A DNA stretch of 64,000 nt from Lomentospora prolificans (Eukaryota; Ascomycota; Sordariomycetes; Microascales; Microascaceae): the NCBI GenBank assembly GCA_029532625.1, contig JARFXM010000004.1, positions 2,356,001 to 2,420,000 on the forward strand, written 5' to 3'. A model generated the notes under the pieces. It made no database searches. It was not told where the DNA came from and worked only from the letters and a program-made list of their open reading frames with translations. A program made the position numbers and the translations under genes. Positions 8,945-18,940 of this stretch are shown in pieces; the first letter of the stretch is position 1; each line of letters opens with the position of its first letter.

Positions 8945-11606
8945 ATGGACGAACACGAGGGATCTATCCGCCGAAAGCGCGGCAGGCCGCAGCCGACGAA
9001 GAGTTCTATAGACCCTGAATGTGTGACGAAGAAACGAAAGCTTGATGATAGCAAGGGGCCCCCAGACACGGACAGTACCACCAGAGGCCGGAGTCGAGGT
9101 GGGAGGCGGTCCTTCATGTCTGCGTTTTCCGAGGCACTGTCTTACGCTCGAGGCGAGAAAAAGGCCAAGGAGACACAGTCGCAAGAGAATCTAAGGGATA
9201 AGGCGAACAGAGAGACTGCGATCAAGGCGGCGACTATGCCCGCGAAGCGGGCCCGCGCGAGAGCAACGGTTTTAAGCGAACCGGGAAAGAGTGTATATGA
9301 TTTCCCGGGCTCAGACGGCGAGAGCACAGTCGCCACGCCCAAAAAGGCGAGATCGAAAGCGCCTAGTTCTCAAAATGGAACGCCAACTTCGACGAAGCGG
9401 GCCAAGAAGAGTTCTACGACTGTCACTTCCATGGATGTGGACGAGAATGATGACGCTACGAACGGAAATGCCTACGAACTCATGGAGCTGGATGATACGC
9501 CGAGCAAACAAACGACAGGGAAGAAGCGAGGTCCCGGACGACCCCCGGGAAGCAAGAATAAAAAGACGTTGGCGCAGCTGAACCCTGCTGGCTCATCCAG
9601 TCAGAGCCTTCAAGCGAAACCCCGCGTCGACGATGCTGCGAGGACCAGCCCGCTCAAGAGCATCCTGACACCCTCGAAGAAGGAGAATGATTATACTCCA
9701 CGACGTCGGAAGAACGTCGCATTCGGGCTTGATAAGGGCCACAAGGATGTTGAGATATTCTTCGAAGACCTAGCAACCAAAAAATTGAAGGCGCCTGCTA
9801 AGAGAGCTGAGGAGGAACCTGAAACGCCCGCAGATGGCCAAGAAGAAGAAGACGACGAGGAGGTGTGCGAAATTTGCTTGAAACCTGAGTCGAAGCCTCC
9901 AAACGAGATTATCTTTTGCGACAATTGTGATCTCGGATTCCATCAAAAGTGCCATAATGTTCCCGTCATTCCAGAGGGCGATTGGCTTTGCAAGAACTGC
10001 TCACAGGAGGACATAGCTAAAACCCCACAGAAGTCAGCGTCGACTGCCGTGCCCGTCGTTCCCGCGGACGCACCCGATATCCCCAACCTGGACAAGCACC
10101 TGGCAGGGCTTCAGCGGGTGCTCTTGGACCGCTGTACGGGACAGAGGCGTCTGAAGCTTACGGGGCTAGATGAGGCTTATGGAAAGGTCGGGCAGTTGGT
10201 GGAACAAACCGTCTCATCTGGTGAGGGCAACTCGATGCTCCTTATCGGCGGAAGGGGCTTAGGGAAGACTGCGGTAGGTGGAAACGGTGCACCTCGTATA
10301 GAAAGCCGTCGAGTTCTAACAAACTCGCAGCTCATCGAGAAAGTGGTCTCAAACATGGCGGAGAAGTATACGGGCGAGTTCCACGTTGTGCGACTAAACG
10401 GCTTCATCCACACGGATGACAAGCTCGCGATCAAGGATACCTGGCGGCAGCTTGGGAAGGAGATGGAAGTGGATGATGACATTGTTCATCGTGTAAGTGT
10501 TTAACGTTATATTGGGTCTGTTTACCGCAGGCGTGCTGACCGTTCTTGCCAGACCAGCTATGCCGATACAATGACATCTCTTCTCGCTCTTCTCTCTCAC
10601 CCATCCGAGATTACGGGCGAGGACGAAGGCCTCATATCCCAAGCGGTTATTTTCGTTATTGACGAATTCGACCAATTTGCCTATCATCCACGGCAGACAC
10701 TCCTGTATAACCTATTTGATATTGCGCAGGCCCGCAAGGCCCCCATCGCGGTGTTGGGATGTACAACGCGCGTGGATATTGTGGAGATGCTAGAGAAGCG
10801 AGTCAAGAGTCGATTCAGCCACCGATACGTGTTTATTGCCCCACCACGGAGCCTGCCGGCCTACTGGGAGGTTTGTCGTCAGGGCTTAGTAGTCGACAGG
10901 GAGGATGCAGGCGAGGAGGGGATGGACACGGAACTGGAGGGCTTTGACGAGTTTATGGAGTATTGGGGTAAAAGGATTGATGTAAGTGAACAAGGGCCTA
11001 TTCACATAACAGATGGGAAAAGGCTAATGAGTCCCACAGCGACTCTACAAACAAGACTCGTTCAAGATGCTTCTCACAGGCCATTTTTACATGACGAAAT
11101 CGGTAATGGGATTCCTCAATAGCTGCATTCTTCCACTATCAACGCTCTCATCAACGAACCTCGCTCTCCAGATCCCGCGCGCACCACCGGTTCCCCCCCT
11201 CGCGGCGCCTATGTCCAAACTACACCTCCTCCCGACGCTCTCGGACCTTGACCTCGGTCTCCTCATTGCAGCGGCGCGGCTCGACATCGTTGCGCACACC
11301 GATACGGTCAACTTCGCAATGGCGTATGACGAGTACACGTCGCTCATGGGCCGGCAGCGGGTGCAGTCGGCGAGCGCAGGGATGCTGGCTATGGGAGGGG
11401 GCGTGCGAGTATGGGGCCGGGGTGTAGCAGTCATTAGCTGGGAGAGGTTGATCGACCTGGGATTGCTGGTACCAGCAGGGATCGGAGGCGGGAAGGGGGC
11501 GGGCGGGATCGAGGGCAAGATGTGGGTTGTTGATGTTTCGCTGGAAGAGATTTCGGTGTCGGTTAAGCTGAGCGCGCTGCTGGCGAGATGGTGCAAGGAG
11601 ATCTGA
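8945..11606 (+). CDS. ORC4: Origin recognition complex subunit 4 with N-terminal AT-hook and PHD finger
   Basis: Four exons are inferred: 8945-10273, 10331-10492, 10553-10981 and 11040-11606, giving 828 residues. Introns are 57, 60 and 58 nt with GTAGGT or GTAAGT donors. The N-terminal 300 residues are charged and disordered, with AT-hook-like cores RKRGRPQ (about residue 10) and GPGRPPGSK (about 196-204). A full C4HC3 PHD finger spans about 308-352 (CEIC, CDNC, HQKC, CKNC). The ORC4 AAA+ module follows: Walker A GGRGLGKT at about 435-442, Walker B VIFVIDEFDQ in exon 3, then sensor-like VLGCTTRVD and a winged-helix C terminus. ORC4 is part of the complex that binds origins and loads MCM. AT-hooks on Orc4 are known from fission yeast; the PHD finger suggests histone-tail reading. 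The first intron keeps frame, so unspliced RNA would still be open. Confidence 0.92.
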
Positions 11607-12156
11607 AGACGCCACATGCGACCGGAAGTTTAGGGGTAGCTGTTGGACGTTTGGACAAAAGGGGAGACGGGTGCTGTTTCCAGCGTTATGTGTCACGATC
11701 ACGGCATTGGTATCGAATAGAGAGAGAACCGGTAGCATATCTGTTTGGGATTACGGCTGGCTAATTCAAAAATGTTGGTCCGGTTGGTTAGATGCGAGGT
11801 TCAAGAGTGTCTAGAGGCGGTGATGTTGGCGTCAATGAATAAGAGTGAGACCTGCGAGTGGGGATAACTACACTAGTACTTCGTAGCACTTTTTTTTTTC
11901 CGACTCCCCAAAATAGAAACTTTTTGACAAATTCGAGAAGAACAAGAAAAGGAAAATAAATATTCCCCGCAGACCCGCAGGCAAAGCGACACTGGAGATA
12001 ACGATCTCAGGCTCAGCGTTCCATCGAATGGACCACGCCACGTCCTTTCCTAGGCCAGCGACATCCCAAGATGACCGGGGTTTCGGGGAACCCTGGCTGC
12101 CAAGCAGGCGTCGCGCGCCCAGAAAAGCAGAGAGCATTCTTTTTGCTGGTTGCAGA

Positions 12157-12178
12157 CCAGGCCAGGCCAGGCCAGGCC
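12157..12178. repeat. Short tandem repeat (CCAGG)4
   Basis: Four copies of CCAGG followed by CC lie in the intergenic region upstream of the DUF7053 gene. No function is evident. Confidence 0.8.
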
Positions 12179-13341
12179 GTTGCGGTTTTCGGGTTCTAGT
12201 CCCGAACCAGTATATCGCTGCGCTGAAACCGACAGAGGGGAGATCAACTGATGATCTGGCAGGGGCAGGGAAGATGTGGACGGGACAAGAAATGTGGACG
12301 AAGAAAGTGGACGGGATATTGTTGGGAGATGCGAGAGACAGAGAGGCGGGGACGGAAAAGAAAACGGACAGAGAGAAAGAAAACAAAAAGGATGCGGGCC
12401 ACGATGACAGGCTGGCTATGCAGAATGAATGCAGACCTAAGGAAGAGTCTATTCCATGATCCTGGCATCCGTGGCGCGCGCTTCACGACCCAGCCTCCAT
12501 TGCCGGCGTTTAACTCGCCCACACACACACATCCACACACTCGCACCAGCTCCGCCTCGCTCCTGCGATGGGTTTCTGGTGGTGGCACAGGCACGGCTCG
12601 GGTGGGAAAAGAGGGTTGGCCACGCCGGGTACACCGTGGTCCCGAGAGAGGTGGAAGGATGAGTTGTAACTGCCGTTTTTTTTTTTTCCTCATATATGTA
12701 ACAAGGGCCACTCCGTCGTTGGTTACTTCCTCGCTTCTTTTAATTGCCTGGATATTCTTTCTTTCCCTACGTCTTTCGCTTGCAACCCCGCGCCTGGTTC
12801 TTTGGGCACACCTCGTAAATTTTGCCAGTCGACGTGGTAAGGAGCCTCCGGCAACACCAGGAGAAAAGAGGAGAAAAGAGGAGAAAAAAAAAGACACAAT
12901 TCAGACTCTCCCATCTGAATCGGTAATATCACACTGCGCTAATCCGTGTCATCCGTCTGTCATCCCGCGCTGGAGGCGAGCTTAGACGAACCCGACGTTT
13001 CATCGCGCGAGCGGCCCTCCGCTTACCAGCTACGAGAGTCGCTCATCTTCCCATTCAGAGAACCCTCAGATCGCCCAGGGGCTTCAGTGCTGCGGCGTTT
13101 CCATTTTCCATTTCGGCTGCAGCCTAAGAGGGGAGTCGTCTATGAGGTCACCGAAGTCTCAGCTCTGCTTTCGTATGCCTTTCTGGCAACAATCCGTACC
13201 ATCTCCTTATAATATATTCTATCGAACCTAGATTGGGACGAAACCAACAAGCTTTGAGAAAAAAGGAGACCCTCGCCTTCGACTTTCACGACAACTCCCA
13301 AACCCCCCAAGCCGGCAGCATTGATTTGATCGTTTACAAGG

Positions 13342-13363
13342 AATATATATATATATATATATA
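13342..13363. repeat. (AT)n microsatellite in the probable 5' leader of the DUF7053 gene
   Basis: An alternating AT run of about 22 bases lies roughly 140 bases before the ATG at 13502. It may include a TATA-like element or be part of the 5' UTR. It is likely to vary in length among strains. Confidence 0.8.
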
Positions 13364-13501
13364 CATTTATCCCTGAACAACCCAAAGCAAGAAGGTACAG
13401 CCCGAACTTTATTCTTCCTGCACCCATCTCGTCGCCGCCAATTCATCCTCTCCTTTCTTCCCTCAATTCACTGTTACGCCATCGACAAACGGAAACCGGC
13501 C

Positions 13502-15145
13502 ATGTCCAAACGAACCGTCTTCACAACCATAACGCCCCTCCCACCGAGCATCACCCGCGAGGTCGCCGTGTCCTTCCTCCAGGACCACCTCCGCATGATC
13601 GACCTAAACCCCCTCGTCATCGCGCGCCACCCCATCGCCTGCCCGGCCAACGCCCCGCCCGACGAGCGCCACTGCGCCTGGTACTCCCTGACCGATAGCA
13701 TCTCCTACCTCCCCGGCGGCAAGGTCACCGGCGAGGTCTCGTACACCGCGGCCTTCAACAATGTTCCCAAAGGTGTGCAGACCCACGTCTACGCTCCCAT
13801 GGGCCTCAACATCCGCGAGACCTGGACCGTCGGTGGCACCCTGCCCGGTGAGCCCAAGGAGCCCGTTGAGCTCGGCATCGGCGCTCCTCAGTCCGGCCTG
13901 TACGTGCGCGAGGATGTCGACATGCGGTGCAACGTCTTCATGGCCGCCTTCGTGAAGAAGACCCTGAAGAAGGCCCATTCGTCCCTCGTCGAGGCCATCA
14001 AGATCGGAGCGCAAACCGCCAGCGCCGGCTCCGTCCCCGCTAGCAGGCCGAACGCCGCGCAACAGAACAGCCGTCCTTCCGGCTACCCCTTGCCAGCCCC
14101 AGCCGCACCAGCGGCGGCGGCGGCGGCGTCGTCGTCGTATAGTGGTAATCCCCCTTCCTACGACTCGGTGAGTCCTACCAACCCTGTTTTCAGTTTTACC
14201 GCTTCCCCGACGACGTCCCGCCGCTTATCCATGGACGACAAAGACAACGGCCTCCTCATCGACCACACACTCTACACATTATCACCGCTACAGACCCACA
14301 TAAGCCGGCTCGGGTCTTTTAGGTCCACCGGAAGCACCTCTACTTTGGCTACGGCCCTGGGAGCGGACGCCGCCACCACCATCTACAAGTTCGAACGAGA
14401 CAGCGACTCGCCCATCCTCTCCCGCCTAACGACAAATCTACCCCCTTACCTTCCCGCCTCCTCCTTCACATCCTCGCCGACCCCAAACAACGACGAATCT
14501 CCCACCTCTGGTCACCAAAGTGCTTATCCCTCTCCTCTCCGTGTCGGTCGCCGCCCCACCTCGGCTTCTTTCTACCCTTCCACCCCTCATGAGGAAGCCA
14601 CTCGGCCCTCGCCTCCCGCGTGTTTCACGGCATGGCAGCCCCTCAAGCCCTCCGTAAGCGTGGTGAGCAAGTATCCCCGCGCAAAGGAGCAGGATTACTC
14701 CGATATCGCGGCGGCCAACCCTTTTACCTTTGATGAGAGTCCCACCTCGGAATCCCTAACCCTCGAGGAGGATAAGAGCCAAAGGATCAACGTCAAAATG
14801 GACGAAATACCCCAAATACCCCAAATACCAACCACTTTAGTGACCAAGAAGGAAGACAACGGGCCCCCTCTCGTGAGGTACCCCGCCATAGAACCGGAGA
14901 GCATGCCAACACTGGACCTCGGGGCGCTAGGTATCCTGCCCGCCGGTCGGCCAAGGTCCGCCCTCGAGGTCCGCCCGACGAGAAGGAAGAAGACGCCATC
15001 GTATTCCGCCTACGTCCCTCCAACCACTCCGGCCGTCCCTGCCCCGCCCCCAGAATTGCAGACGCAGCAGACCCAGTACCGTTCCCGGTTCGAGGGCGTC
15101 GGCGCAACGCTGAGCGGGCCACCCATCACGGATTGGTATTATTAG
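13502..15145 (+). CDS. DUF7053 domain protein with long Ser/Pro-rich C-terminal extension
   Basis: A single open frame of 547 residues. The first 170 residues look like the fungal DUF7053 family: MSKRTVFTTITPLPP start, HLRMIDLNPLVIARHP, SYLPGGKVTGEVSY, TWTVGGTLPGEP and a final CNVFMAAFVKKTLKKAHSSL helix. The family is restricted to filamentous fungi, and its fold resembles START/polyketide-cyclase-like proteins, but no reaction is established. After a Pro/Ala run (GCG repeat near 14113) comes a PPSY motif, a possible WW-domain ligand. Then follow about 320 residues rich in Ser, Pro and Thr, including a small tandem IPQIPQIP. A GTGAGT sits at the domain/tail border (about 14168), so an alternative intron that drops part of the tail cannot be excluded. 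Codon third positions in the domain are strongly C-biased, suggesting good expression. Confidence 0.8.
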   Translation: MSKRTVFTTITPLPPSITREVAVSFLQDHLRMIDLNPLVIARHPIACPANAPPDERHCAWYSLTDSISYLPGGKVTGEVSYTAAFNNVPKGVQTHVYAPMGLNIRETWTVGGTLPGEPKEPVELGIGAPQSGLYVREDVDMRCNVFMAAFVKKTLKKAHSSLVEAIKIGAQTASAGSVPASRPNAAQQNSRPSGYPLPAPAAPAAAAAASSSYSGNPPSYDSVSPTNPVFSFTASPTTSRRLSMDDKDNGLLIDHTLYTLSPLQTHISRLGSFRSTGSTSTLATALGADAATTIYKFERDSDSPILSRLTTNLPPYLPASSFTSSPTPNNDESPTSGHQSAYPSPLRVGRRPTSASFYPSTPHEEATRPSPPACFTAWQPLKPSVSVVSKYPRAKEQDYSDIAAANPFTFDESPTSESLTLEEDKSQRINVKMDEIPQIPQIPTTLVTKKEDNGPPLVRYPAIEPESMPTLDLGALGILPAGRPRSALEVRPTRRKKTPSYSAYVPPTTPAVPAPPPELQTQQTQYRSRFEGVGATLSGPPITDWYY

Positions 15146-16431
15146 ACGGAGTGGTGGCGGTGAGAGTAGAGGCGCGGGTGTCGTGCCTTTGTTTTTTTTT
15201 CCCCTTTCCCTCTTATTTCTCTATTTACTTTTCCGTTGGATCTGAAGCGTTTCATGGTGCCTTTCGCCTTTCTCCTTCTTCCTTAAGCTACCCTGTTCCC
15301 TACTTGTGAATCAGCGACTGTGTGTGTAGATTGGAGGAGTTTTATTGAAGATACCTCCTCGTCACGGTTACAGAGAAGAAAAAATAGAGAGAGAGCCGGG
15401 GAACTAGATACAAGTAAATTCCTGCTCCTTAACCAGTTGATACCGACATTGATTGCAAATAGAGAAACATGGGTTGAGGGCGACAAGGAAACGTCTGATA
15501 CCCCCACCCTTGATCACCACATGTAACTAGCTGCATTTTCCTTTACTCGAATTCTCCTATCTACCTGCAAAGCCTTTTTATCTTTCTTCTTCACCCCTGT
15601 TTCGTCTCTGCCTGCCGGGGACCTCTCTCCATGCAACCAAGGGCCTTGGTTTTCGACTCATCATTTCCGTCTACACGTGGCCCCCCAACGACGTCTCCGT
15701 GACATTACCGGCGCGCTGCTCCGCACCTCGTAACCACCTCTCCTGCCCCGGCCCTCATTCTTGATATGACGAGTCGTATCTAGAACGGATTACACAGCTC
15801 GTTCGGGCCACACCCGGCTCCGCGGATGAGCTCAAGGGATGCCCAGAGTGAGACAACTCGTATCCCTCTACGTTGGCCGCCTCTACCGGACAAGCATATG
15901 TAACCGAGCTACCCACACAGACTAAGAAACAGCAGTCACTACTCCAAAATCTCATTTCACTATATTGATGCACCACAAAACAGTGAACAAAAGTGGACAA
16001 GAACTGCACACAACGCCGGTTTCTGGAAACTACCAAGGCCTACCCTTCTGCTACATAGGTTCCAACAATGATAACAAGAAAAACGGCAACAAGGAAAATA
16101 GGCGAGGAACAACATGGTGTAAAGGAGGCGCAAAAATAAGCCCGGATGCCAAGACTCCTGGAAACAAGCCAAGTGTACCCAATGCATGCTGAGAAGATGA
16201 ATTCTATAAAATTAAATGACCGTATATGACTTCGAACAATAGAGAGAGAAGACATCATGACGTCGCTCGCCGATAACCAAGACTAGAGAATGCGATCCCA
16301 ATACTAGGCAGTGTGGTGGGCAAGGATAAAATGAGACGAGAAATCGGCCAACTAAATGAGACGGGTATCGTCAACTCGAAATATGATGAGAAATATGGGC
16401 GCCCAATGATGAAGAGAAGGAAAGAAAACGG
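15146..16431. other. Intergenic between convergent DUF7053 and flbA genes
   Basis: About 1.3 kb between two stop codons, so this is 3' UTR and spacer for both genes. A T-rich run follows the DUF7053 stop near 15191. I see no coding signal. Confidence 0.5.
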
Positions 16432-18940
16432 CTAGCTGCGGTTCGATCGGCTCAAACTTCTCTCGGGACCTCGTCCGCCAACAATCGAATCGAAGTCATA
16501 GTGCCTCAGAGTCGACTCGTACTTGGAGCTACGAAGGAACTTTGGCACGGAATCCTAGACGATCGGGTTAGTATCTTCGTCACACTTGACCGGTAAACTG
16601 TAGAAGAGGGTAAAGCAAGAGTGGAGGGAACAAAAACTCACGCTTGCCATCAGCTTAAAAACGGCATTTTGGGCCTCCTCGAAGAGCGAGGTCACCTCCT
16701 TAAGAGTGTCAATCATCGCGGTGTCCTGCCCAACTGCCTTTGTCATGCGCATGGCGAGGTTGTTTCGGAGCTGATGATCGATGTTGAGCTCACAAGGCGA
16801 TCCAGGAGCAAGGAAAGCATTGTATATGCCGTACGCTTGGGCCATAATTTCCTTGACTCCGTCCATGGCGCTGGTTGAGGGGTTCTTCTGCGCCGCCCGC
16901 ACAGCGCTACGACACGCCTCCACAAACTGTTCCACGTCTACGTAGAAGGACAGGTTCTCTTCGCAGTGGGTCTCTCGCAGGTTTTCTCGGAACAACAATC
17001 GCAGGGCTGGGTCACCGAGGATCTTGTCTAGACGCTGAGTGTTTGAGTCTCGGGCGATTGCGCTTCGGTTCTGGACTGTGGGTTCGCTCTCCGATGACCT
17101 TCCTCGCGATGCGCTGCCGTTAATGATCTCCTTACCCCTGTTGGATAGCTGGTAGATGGCATGCTTGGTGGGTTGGAATTGTGTTGCACTGGGGTGCTGT
17201 GCCATATAGGCACGGTCCTGGACGATAGTCTCAATGAGATCGTACTGAACAAAGAGGCCAGCAATCTCGACGGGCTCCCTGCGATCAACCGTTGTGCAGC
17301 AGTCCATGAGCCAATCGCACGCCGCCTTGCCCGTGAAGGTGTCCTTGAACGTCTTGCCGTTCACTTTACGCTCACTAGCCATCTTGACACCAGTAAGGCC
17401 ATCCCTATAATCATTGAGCGAGTCGGAATCGGCCGAGCTGGTGCTAGACTTGATGTTGAGTCCGTTGCTACCGACAAATCGCCTGAAAATGACCTCAATT
17501 GTACCTCTGTCTGAGACAAGTTTGTCTGTGTTGGTGTTCCTTTCAAGAATAACGAGATGTGTGCCATGGTTGCCAATAAGATCCTGGACATGCTTCTGCT
17601 GGATACCATTCCGGGAACAGAATCGGTCGAGAATCGTGATGCCCTTGAAGGTGAGCTGCCATACTGAGCCCTTCGGCGAGTAAATTTGCTGAAGCCTGCC
17701 GTCCGCAGACTCGATGAAGCGAGCCTCCAAGAACCTCTGGCAAATCGCTCGCGCCATGTCCTTGGCCATCGAAAATGTAGTGGTTGTCGTGGTCGTGACA
17801 ATTCTTGCAGGGTCTTTCGGGTCTGGCATGCGGTTGGACTGGGAGAACTTCAGGGAACCCAGGTTGTTGATGGCATCTTCGGAGAGAAAGGTATGCTCCA
17901 CCTTTGTTAAGCGTACCCGATGGGCGCTAAGGGGGAGAAGACTGACGACGAGCGTTGAGAAAAGATCCTCAAAATCCTATAAATATCGAAGAATTGCCGA
18001 GTTAGCTTGTCTCGTGTAACGACACAGCGCGAAAAGAAACCTCAAATTTCTGTGTAAAGCAACGATTTGACGCCAATCCCAGCATCCCAAAAAGAAGGCG
18101 AAAGGAAGAAAAACAACAATAAAAAAATATAAATATGAGTAAAAAGGAAGGAAGGAAGCAACGATGGGAATCCAAGTCGAGTCTCGTTGATCAACGCAAA
18201 GGAAACAAATAAATGTTCGGGGGAGTAGGGGAAAAAGCAAATAATTCTTCACTTACCCTTGTAAACGGTCGATCATCGTCCGTCATACGGAGAAGGCGTG
18301 AAGATGTTTGATGCATCTTGCTTTCCGAGTTTAAGAGCAGGAGTGGCGGAGGTTGATTTGGGTCCGTTTTAGAATATGGCTGCGAAGGCGGATTGTCCTT
18401 CTGAAGCAGCAGTGACTGACTAGAACGTCGACCTTCGGGGTTATAGTTGGAAAAGTGACTCAGCGAGGCGGTCGACTGGTTTGAAGCACGCCTCAGCCGT
18501 GAACCTGCGTTCTTGACGTCCAGGAACGTTGGCGAAGGCTCGCTGAGAATTGAGCTCGAGTCGTTATCGGCAGCCAGTGTGGCGCGCGTAAACGAGTTGG
18601 ATTGACGAAGTCGAATGGTGGGCTCAGAAACGTTCGCGATCCGACTGGCAAGGGCAAATAGGCCGCCAGACTTGGATTTGGATTGCTGGTGGTGGCGATG
18701 GGATTGCGACGTCCGCTTAGAGGAGGGCTGGACTTCAGGGCGGCAGGTCGCAATTACTGGTGTTCTAGAACCACGAACGGGATCTTTGAGAGTTGTGGAA
18801 GGTGAAGGCGACGACCGCGTGGAATAGACGCTGCACTTGGCGTGTTGGTCGCCCGAAGTCGAGGGTGAGCGGTTTGAGGATCGTGAGAGAGAATAGGTGT
18901 CGTTAGTTCGAGGACGAGACAATTGGGGCAGAGCTTCCAT
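16432..18940 (-). CDS. flbA: Regulator of G-protein signalling, FlbA/Sst2 type (DEP + RGS)
   Basis: Three exons are inferred on the minus strand: 18940-18257, 17976-16642 and 16554-16432, giving 713 residues, close to Aspergillus FlbA (about 720). The N-terminal 225 residues are Ser-rich and disordered. The fungal DR/DEP region begins with DFEDLFSTLVVSL and contains VRLTKVEHTFLSEDA and FSMAKDMARAICQRFL. A second DEP segment lies at about 438-508 (KTFKDTFTGKAACDWLM). The RGS domain covers about 543-700 (LDKILGDPALRLLFRENL, ENLSFYVDVEQF) and is completed only when the last 87-nt intron is removed, joining FKLMAS to DSVPKFLRSSKYES. FlbA speeds GTP hydrolysis by a Galpha subunit, which ends vegetative growth signalling and permits conidiation. 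The 280-nt first intron is the longest in the window. Confidence 0.92.

Larger units (their letters stand above)
11607..13501. other. Long intergenic stretch and leader of the DUF7053 gene
   Basis: Nearly 1.9 kb without a convincing gene. Long open frames on both strands around 12244-12985 are low-complexity artefacts of purine-rich sequence (AGGAGAAA runs near 12860-12895). The part from 13200 to 13500 is C/T-rich and ends at the DUF7053 ATG, so I read it as leader. Simple repeats within are listed separately. Confidence 0.5.

Noticed and set aside
12244..12985. Long overlapping frames on both strands (over 200 codons)
   Set aside because: They arise from purine-rich low-complexity DNA, show no domain, and mirror one another in opposite directions.
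13604..14062. 152-codon antisense frame over the DUF7053 domain
   Set aside because: It is a shadow of the strong C-ending codon use of the sense gene; Gly/Ala/Val-rich composition without motifs.
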